From positions 57,701,899 to 57,765,898 of the forward strand of contig OZ034968.1 in NCBI GenBank assembly GCA_964030785.1: a stretch of 64,000 bases of DNA. Reading direction: 5' to 3'. Below are positions 56,785 to 64,000 of the stretch, one piece after another. Numbering within the stretch: the first letter of the stretch is position 1; every line of letters starts with the position of its first letter. The stretch comes from Siderastrea siderea (lineage: Eukaryota; Cnidaria; Anthozoa; Scleractinia; Rhizangiidae). The translations under genes and the position numbers were made by a program. The notes beneath the pieces were generated by a model. That model worked only from the letters and a program-made list of their open reading frames with translations. It was not told the origin of the DNA and searched no databases.

Positions 56785-57403
56785 GTAGATCGTGTGCCAT
56801 TGGCTAATTTTTGCATGTATGAGATATTTCAGGTCAGTGTACCCAGAAAAAGACAGGAAGTTCAAACTATTTCTTAGAATCGTGTTTCCGAGAACTCCAT
56901 TCAATCTGCATCTGATTCGTTCCAATGGAAACGCAGACGTATTCATGATAGTCGTAATATCGGAAGTGTTAAGTTTCTCTCTGAAAAGGCTGTCCTTTCG
57001 GATTCTTCGCCACAAATTGGCTTTCTATTCCGTTTTAATAAAAAAGAAAACGAACAGTTGAATCTCAGTCTGATTGACTGCTCCAGTATGAACTTAGTAT
57101 GTGTCATCTCCCTGTAGCGATCTTCAGGGATTTGAAGGCATCTCTCAGTTAAACGCCAACTATTTACTACCATTTGGTCACTTGTTATTATTTTATACTT
57201 CGTAACTTTTGCATCCATGTCACAGCACACTAAAGGCACGGAATTTGTCTCAAGTGGCTAAGCACGAAATCCTCAACTCTCCGCTAGGATCAACAAACAT
57301 CCCCTACGATAAAACAACAAAACGATAAACTGAAGACAGGGATCAAGGAAAATGATCAGAGATGAATCCAACAATTTGCCCGGAAAACGCTCATAAGAAT
57401 TGA

Positions 57404-57931
57404 AGCCTCTGCAGGTCTTCGGCTGCAACCTCCAGCCAATCAGAGTTGAGGAACGACGAAACATCGCTAAAGAAACTCCAGGGTGATACTTCAGAGGAAA
57501 GAGGGAACCAAGACTGGAGTAAAAAACGAGGGAAGAGATTTTCACAAAATAGACGTGATGAAAATGAAAGTGTTGTAGAGAACACACTGCCACTGCAAAA
57601 GGATCTGAAGGACGGTGCAACGGTGAAAGAAAGCCTGAGCAAGGCTGGGGTTAAAAAGCAAGGAGAAACATTACCACGAAGTAGTGATACAAAGGAAGAT
57701 GTAGATAAAGCGGTGGACAACAATAACACACGAAAGGATAGTGCGACGGGAAAAGAAGTTGTAAAGCAAGATGAGACAACAACCCAAGACCAAAGACGCC
57801 CACTAAATAGAAGCAAAACAAAGAGAAGTGTTGACACTAACAATAACGACAAAATTTTGTTTCAAAGTGATCTACAGGGAGATTCAATTAAAATGGAAAG
57901 TGGGAGTCAAGATGTGCCAAAAAACCTATGA
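57404..57931 (+). CDS. Hydrophilic Lys/Asp/Asn-rich open frame, possible terminal exon
   Basis: Lies in the unique spacer between the two duplication copies. The frame is open from 57404 to TGA 57929-57931 (175 codons). An AG acceptor candidate (cctctgcag) lies at 57414 and there is no good ATG at the left, so it would be a downstream exon rather than a whole gene. The product is strongly charged and low in hydrophobics (for example SEERGNQDWSKKRGKR), so it is probably disordered. I recognise no family. Its length and biased composition favour coding over chance, but the antisense frame is also open for about 150 codons, which weakens the case. Confidence 0.35.
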   Translation, partial: SLCRSSAATSSQSELRNDETSLKKLQGDTSEERGNQDWSKKRGKRFSQNRRDENESVVENTLPLQKDLKDGATVKESLSKAGVKKQGETLPRSSDTKEDVDKAVDNNNTRKDSATGKEVVKQDETTTQDQRRPLNRSKTKRSVDTNNNDKILFQSDLQGDSIKMESGSQDVPKNL

Positions 57932-60900
57932 CAGACCGTAAACAGGTATACTGCATTGTCAGAAAAGGATGGTGCGTCATGGACGTTTGGGGGGGGGGGG
58001 GTTAGGGGGAGTCGAGATTCGGGCGTTAACGCGGGGCATTTCGAGCAAATACGAAATAATTAGTTCTTAACCCTAGAAGTGCCACACAAGTCGACGTTCT
58101 CATGTTCGCTTTATTCATAAAGAAACATGTCCAGCAAATCTCCCACTGAAAAACAATGTACTGTCGAAGAACATTTAGTTGATGAACCGCATTTCAGTGG
58201 TTTTCGTGGTCAGAACTACTTTTAAAACGGAAATCTTTGGACAGGAAACATGTTGAAAGAAATGGCGGCTATATTCTCTTTTCCTTCGTATAAAAAGATG
58301 CCGAAACTTGGAACTTATCGATCACTCGAATTTCAGGCGAGAAGAAGGCGTTAAAAACATGACGGCCTGTTGCCAGTGTTCGACACTGGCCGGCCAATGA
58401 TCCTTTTTTTCCCGCAGAAAGCCGTGCAAAGGCACAAAGTGGACACAAAGATTTACTAAAACAGGTACGAGGAACTGTCAGTCTTTTCAAATACTCTAAA
58501 GCACATCTACAAATAAAGCTTGTCATTTCACATATCAGTAGTCTCGCAAACTGTATTCACCCTCTATTAAAAACGTCGCTCTAGGCGACGTCGGGAAGGT
58601 GAGAATTTTAAGTGGACGTTAAGGAGGAGAGGGGGGGGGGGGGGGGTCTGACCTTAACGTCCAGTGGACGTTAAGTAGGGAACTTGTGAATATGTCGACG
58701 GCCCCTTACTAGTTTGCTTTCACCGGAAGACGAGGAAATCACTTTCACCCCACAAGAAGTGTACTTGAGCATGGGTGCCTTCGCCAGTCGACACTGTTTG
58801 ACACTTTGGAGCCAATTTTGACCGGTTTGGGTTTAGTATTCTTTCGGTCAATATTTTGATAGTCATGCCATTTAACCAGCGTCACCTGTTCGAGGAAAGC
58901 TTGCCTCCCTCATGTATTTCGGAGAAAGTTTGACCTTTCGAGTAACTCTACCGTACTTACCACGGCAGCTTTTGGTTATTCAAAGGAATTTACCTAGTAA
59001 GGAATTGCAATAATTATAAATTAAATTAATGTGAACAAAGATTATCAGCCTTTGGCGAGTTTCTAAAGGAATTCTATTACTCGCCAAGTGGAATTCCTAG
59101 AAATGAAGAGGCCGGAAGTTAGTGTGCATATTCGCAGAAAACCTTTTTTGCTGTTATCTGATTGGCCAATGTATTCAAGTATGACTCAATATATACACTA
59201 GCATTAATTAACTTTTCACAGTTCTTTGCTTTTAGTTAAAAAAGGACATTTTGAGATTGATGCTTTCCTTGAATGAACAAAACATGGATGAATATGAGGA
59301 TGGAAAACATGATTAATATCTGATCTCATGAGACTTCATCCAGTATTGACTGGTAAGTCAAACGTTTTGCGACTTCGACAGAAAATGCAACCATGCATCA
59401 CCATGCATTCTAGCTTTAACCACGGAAAATTAAATAACTATGTGCAAGAGATATGTGCCCAACATAGAAGTTCTGGCCATCTCTCGTATGCTATGTCGCT
59501 TCGTATAATTTCTATGGAAATTTTTGTTTAGTTTAATGAAAAAAGCTTTTGAAACTTCCACACTATTGTAGTCTAAATTCCCAGAAAATGACCTTCACAA
59601 TGTGGCGTCGGAATTTGGAGACAGAAATCATGGAAATTTCCGAGAAAATTAACTTCATGTAAATTGGTTCATTTTCAGAACACTGTCTGTATTTCGCTTA
59701 CATCCCTATGAAGCGATTTTGTTCTGTAAACAAGCGTATTCAACGTACCTACGCTAGAGTGTGTTCGTCATCTCGTTCGAAAGTATATCGCGCTGGCTTC
59801 CACGTTGAATAAACAGGACCAATCCACCGACGAATTAGGAAATATCAGTTTTCCTTTTTGCCGTACCGTTTTGTAGCCTTAGAAAGGCGTAGCTAACAAA
59901 CTAAAACAAATTAATCTGCTAGGACTCTTTTGTAACTGAATATATTATTCAAGAGGAGAAACTTTCGGCAACTGGAATCTTGATAATCCTCGAAAGTGTA
60001 CCAGGCGCTGATGCATGCCTTTGCGAAGTACTAACATACTATTTTGTACCCAAACCGACGTTATCGCCGAATACAAAAAAGAAGTATAGCTTTTCCATGT
60101 TAAGAAAGTTCGAGGTCAATAACATTTTACCAGAGACAACTACACTTGTTCCATCACAACTGAATAGAGTATATCTGGGACGATTTAGGAAGTTTTCGTT
60201 CCGTTTATTTCCCCTATTAGTCATTTCAGTTCACTTACCGATATTTCTCTACTTTATAGCCACTGTGTTCTATAAGCAATCGAGCTGATTATTTAACACC
60301 AGATCCACTTCAATTTCGGAGCAGGTATGTGTTCTTGATCTTGATCGATGATAGTGACAACGTCTGTAAATTTCGAATGGAATCGACTTGTTAGGGCCAG
60401 AAGTTCTATGGAAAAATTACAAACTCAACCAAAATCTTGAAACTGACATCGACACAACTTTTCTTTCTAACCTTTTACTATGTTCTAGACTTGCAATGTC
60501 TTTAATCTGCATTCACATAAGAATGCGTTTTTCTAACACTGCGAAGGCAATGTTGGTGGCATTACACTGAATAGGCAGTGGCCTAGGTTTAGTTTTATGA
60601 CTGTGTTGACATTCTGTTCGTCCTCCTCAAGGATTATTATGAACTACACAGTTGACCAGGGCATCAGAATATCTTTACGCAGAGCCTAGTTATGCTTAAA
60701 AGAAGTAAATTAAATCGTTATGATCGCATAGTCTTCGGTCAGATTGAATTCGAAACGGAGTTCCTCAGTGCCTCCAGCCTCAATGACATGAAACTGGCTT
60801 TAAACAAAACAAGATTCATTTCAGGATTGTTTTATGAGAGCTTGAAGGCAGTTCTACAATTGTAGCTCAGGTCTACACTCATAGTGCAACAATGAAGTGT

Positions 60901-61654
60901 AATTCACGTGGCATGGAGAGGAGGAAATAGATCTATGCCATTTGAAAATCTTTTCTCCGTGTACCTTTTAGCTGGCTCGGAGAAACAGTTCTTTCAATCT
61001 GTTTAAATGAGAGAAATAACAAATGAGATGTCCTGGAAATATCAACACCGGAGAACAAGCTAAGCTGGGTTAGAATAAGAGAACAACTGAAAGCCATGGA
61101 ACGTTTCTCACCAGTTTGAGAACATTCCCAAGATTTTTATGAGATCATTTCCGGTAACGTTTTTCATTATTTCCAGTGAATGCCAAAGACGATAATGGTA
61201 TAAAAATATCCTAGGTTGTAATATAGCTGTCTAGTTGGAGGGGGATCTCAAGTCAGGTGGCTGGTCAGTTGAACACGTAAGCCAGCTGTCTGGCTGGCAA
61301 GAAAAAAACAGCTTTTTTTCTGCTAGGTGGCAACAAAATTAACCACTCCGAGTACAGGATAGTATCTAATATCTATTTTCCAATCAAAGTACTTCATTCT
61401 TAATGTATAATGTACGCAACGAATCCGCAAGTAATACCGTTCAAAGCTGTGTAAGAGGCAAACGTTGATTTTCATGAAGAACTTTCTATTTAGGAGAGGT
61501 AGTATACTTTCAATTTTTTATTTAACTTGGTAGTTGTATTTTTGGATGGTTTTAGAAGGCTTATAATAATTCATGTGGCAAGGACATCACATTTAACTTC
61601 AGAGAGGTTAGAATTCATGACGAAGAGAGTAAAATGAATCAGGATTGTTTGACT

Positions 61655-61742
61655 GTCTGGCTCGTTGGATAGCTGGCCAGTTGACTGACTGACTGACTGA
61701 CTGACTGACTGGTTGGCTGACTGACTGGCCAGTTGACTGACT

Positions 61743-61786
<44 letters not shown>

Positions 61787-62135
61787 TACTGACGGGCTAA
61801 TTGGCTAAGTAGCCATCTGATTAACTTCCTGGTTGGCTAGCTGGCTGACCAACTGAATGGCTGACTGACTGACCAGCTAGCTGGCTGACTGATGGACTGT
61901 CAAAGCATCTGACTGGCTGACCGGCTGGCGTACCAACTTTAACAAGATTGCACACATGGCTTTCTTACTGACTAGCTGTTTGGCAGGCTGGCTGAGTTAA
62001 GGACTGACTGACTGACTGACTGACTGACTGACTGACTGACTGACCAGACTGTCTGTTTGTCTGAATGAATGACTGACTGGCTGTTTGGCTTAATGCTGAC
62101 TGACTGAATGACTGACTGACAGACTGAATGAATGA
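61655..62135. repeat. ACTG/GGCT imperfect tetranucleotide repeat (copy 2)
   Basis: Counterpart of 53735-54260, with shorter GACT runs. Confidence 0.85.
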
Positions 62136-62932
62136 ACAGACATAAATGATCTTGAGCTAGCTGTTGTGCGGCATCATATCATGTAATAAACGTTTACCGG
62201 CTTGTGGTCAGCGTATTTCAACGAACAAAGAAGTTGTCCTCTCTTGTTGTTCTAGAAATATCAAAGAGAGTTAGCATTTTAATATGTTCTTTTGAGTACA
62301 GTATCCTTGTAAAACACGTCTTCTTTTACTTTTTGTTAGTAATCTAAATTAATCTGAAATCCCTTAATTCTAGACCGATATTCTTTCTCCTGATGTAACG
62401 GGATATAAGAGGCACTAAGAAATAGCAGAAATAGCACAACTGTTGTGGTAATTTTTGTATACTTTATTTCTTTTTGTCTTATAATTGTACTTGTTTTATA
62501 TTGTCTGTTTTATGTTATCGTATTTATAAGCTTAACCAAACGACACTCTGGAAAAGGTTTTAACTCGCTTTACTTTATACCACCACCATTACATTCTCAA
62601 CAATCTCGCGGACACCGTCTACTAAAAGATGGATAAACAGAGTAATTTGTCTCACACTCATAGTTTCTACGCTTTCAAGAAAATTACTGTTCTAGACAAG
62701 GAAGTATTACAAGGAACAAAAAAGAAAAACTTTGAGCGACTGCTATAACATGTTCTAGTGATCGAGGCAATCTGTTAAATATCAGTTGACAACTAAATTT
62801 GTGGGTAAAGAACCGGAAGTTCATAATTATTCCGAGAAAATTGCATCTCGTTTACAATTGCTCATTTGCGTCATTGCCAGTTTATTTAGTCTTTTGACAT
62901 ATTCCAGTGTTATCAAATTGTGAGGATTTTAA

Positions 62933-63138
62933 CCCTTTCACTCCTAGACCAAGTTATAGGGAGATGATTTGTCACTCTAACTTTTTTATCTGGTGACAAA
63001 ACCCTATCGTGTTACCATTCAAATGAGACCTCTTTGGCAGAACTTTTGCATAGGACTATTTATTTCTTAGGATTTTACGAAACAAAATATGGAATTTTTG
63101 GTGAATTTTTTGCTTTGGCCACTTTAGGAGGGAAAGGG
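62933..63138. mobile_element. 206-bp TTAA element present only in duplication copy 2
   Basis: Ends CCCTTTCACTCCTA and TAGGAGGGAAAGGG, flanked by TTAA at 62929-62932 and 63139-63142. Copy 1 has one TTAA at 55044-55047 and no insert, which proves the boundaries. Termini and target are piggyBac-like. Confidence 0.8.
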
Positions 63139-64000
63139 TTAAACCTCGCGAAAAACCCTCTAATTCTAAAAACAATCGAAGTTTGCAATTTATTTAGTCT
63201 CTGAAAAATCAAAATATGTAGCTATTATTCCACGAAATGTAGTTCTACATTAGTGCCCACTTGACTGTAAACGGATTTGTTTTATCACACAGACAACCCG
63301 AGATAAAAAAAGAAACGCGCATAGCAGGAGAAACATTGGGTCTTAATAAATGACTCTAGTAAGAACTGTATAGAGCCGAGACCGCTGATTCAGTCCGTAA
63401 TTTTGCAGTTAAGTTCAGGATTAGGAAAATGTTTTCTGGGCTAGTAGATCGCGTACCATTGGCTAATTTTTACATGTATGAGATATTTCAGGTCAGTGTA
63501 CCCAGAAAAAGACCGGAAGTTCAGGGAAGTTCAGGGACCGGAAGTTCGGGAATCGTGTTTCCGAGAACTCCATTCAATCTGCATCTGATTCGTTCCAATG
63601 GAAACGCAGACGTATTCATGATAGTCGTAATATGGAAGTGTTAAGTTTCTCTCTGAAAAGGCTGTCCTTTCGGATTCTTCGCTTCGGATTCTTGGCTTTC
63701 TATTCCGTTTTAATGAAAAAGAAAACGAACAGTTGAATCTCAGTCTGATTGACCGCTCCAGTATGAGCTCAGTATGCGTCATCTCCCTGTAGCGATCTTC
63801 AGGGATTTGAAGGCATCTCTCAGTTAAACGCCAACTATTTTCTACCATTTGGTCACTTGTTATTATTTTTTACTTCGTAACTTTTGCATCCATGTCACAG
63901 CACACCAAAGGCACGGAATTTGTCTCAAGTGGCTAAGCACGAAATCCTCAACTCTCCGCTAGGATCAACAAACATCCCCTACGATAAAACAACAAAACAA

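Larger units (their letters stand above)
50108..57325 (+). repeat. Segmental tandem duplication, copy 1
   Basis: Homologous to 57980-64000 at an offset of about 7872 bp, collinear apart from indels and one transposon in each copy. A roughly 1.3-kb core (52574-53930 versus 60482-61850) shows only one or two differences outside the microsatellite by eye. The parts on either side carry many substitutions and indels. Open frames at 51413-51616 and 52054-52335 recur in the other copy but with mostly amino-acid-changing differences, so I do not call genes. The polymorphic ACTG repeat and a MULE-like insertion lie inside. Confidence 0.9.
57980..64000 (+). repeat. Segmental tandem duplication, copy 2 (runs off the window)
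   Basis: Homologous to copy 1 from a sharp start at TGGACGTTT followed by a G-tract. It lacks the 1424-bp insertion of copy 1, has its own 206-bp TTAA element, and keeps about 40 bp near 58880-58920 that copy 1 lacks. It reaches the window edge still matching copy 1 (to about 57323), so the right boundary is unknown. Confidence 0.9.

Noticed and set aside
57391..57852. 153-codon minus-strand frame rich in Ser, Phe and Leu
   Set aside because: It is antisense to the Lys/Asp-rich frame. Its composition is the expected mirror of A-rich codons, with no other support.

Overview
The window looks like anthozoan (probably scleractinian coral) nuclear DNA. It is A+T-rich, has short GT-AG-spliced exons in long introns, carries an intronless class C receptor, holds decayed RecQ-helicase and DUF6589-like genes of a kind I associate with cnidarians, and is dense in small inverted-repeat transposons. 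The taxon is an inference from these traits; no marker gene is present.

Region 1 (1-11.7 kb): a tandem family of a small secreted protein. Copy A is cut by the window edge (exons at 1-95 and 805-1017). Copy B is complete (five exons, 4598-7016, 247 aa). Copy C (9582-11680) has ACG where B has ATG, and lacks the exon for two of the four predicted helices. Copy B has a signal peptide, five N-glycosylation sequons, six cysteines in the mature chain and four long amphipathic helices. Its introns follow the phase pattern 1-0-0-0 known from vertebrate IL-6/EPO/GH-type cytokine genes. I propose an undescribed class I helical-cytokine-like family. This is the main finding.

Region 2 (11.7-24.7 kb): mostly non-genic, with two possible orphan exons, microsatellites and fold-back repeats. 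It holds a graveyard of RecQ-like helicase remnants (17967-20367 and 22625-22861, plus strand) and a degraded minus-strand gene (21095-22470). Two perfectly identical 73-bp repeats flank the block in opposite orientation.

Region 3 (24.7-31 kb): intergenic, with a nested transposon (the inner element has a 6-bp target duplication), several MITEs and a 677-bp fold-back element.

Region 4 (31-39.7 kb): a KChIP-type neuronal calcium sensor gene (seven exons seen, N-terminal exon not found). At least five of its six introns carry short inverted-repeat or transposon sequence, including one TTAA element nested in another.

Region 5 (40-47.3 kb): MITEs, a tRNA-derived SINE-like head, then an intronless 942-residue metabotropic-glutamate-like class C GPCR with altered side-chain contacts in its ligand pocket.

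Region 6 (47.3-64 kb): a segmental tandem duplication with an offset of about 7.87 kb (copy 1 50108-57325; copy 2 from 57980 to the window end). Each copy has a transposon missing from the other, giving filled/empty-site pairs that show exact target duplications (a 9-bp one and a TTAA). About 1.3 kb inside the duplication is nearly identical between copies while the flanks have diverged. No convincing conserved gene lies in it. A lysine/aspartate-rich open frame sits in the spacer between the copies.
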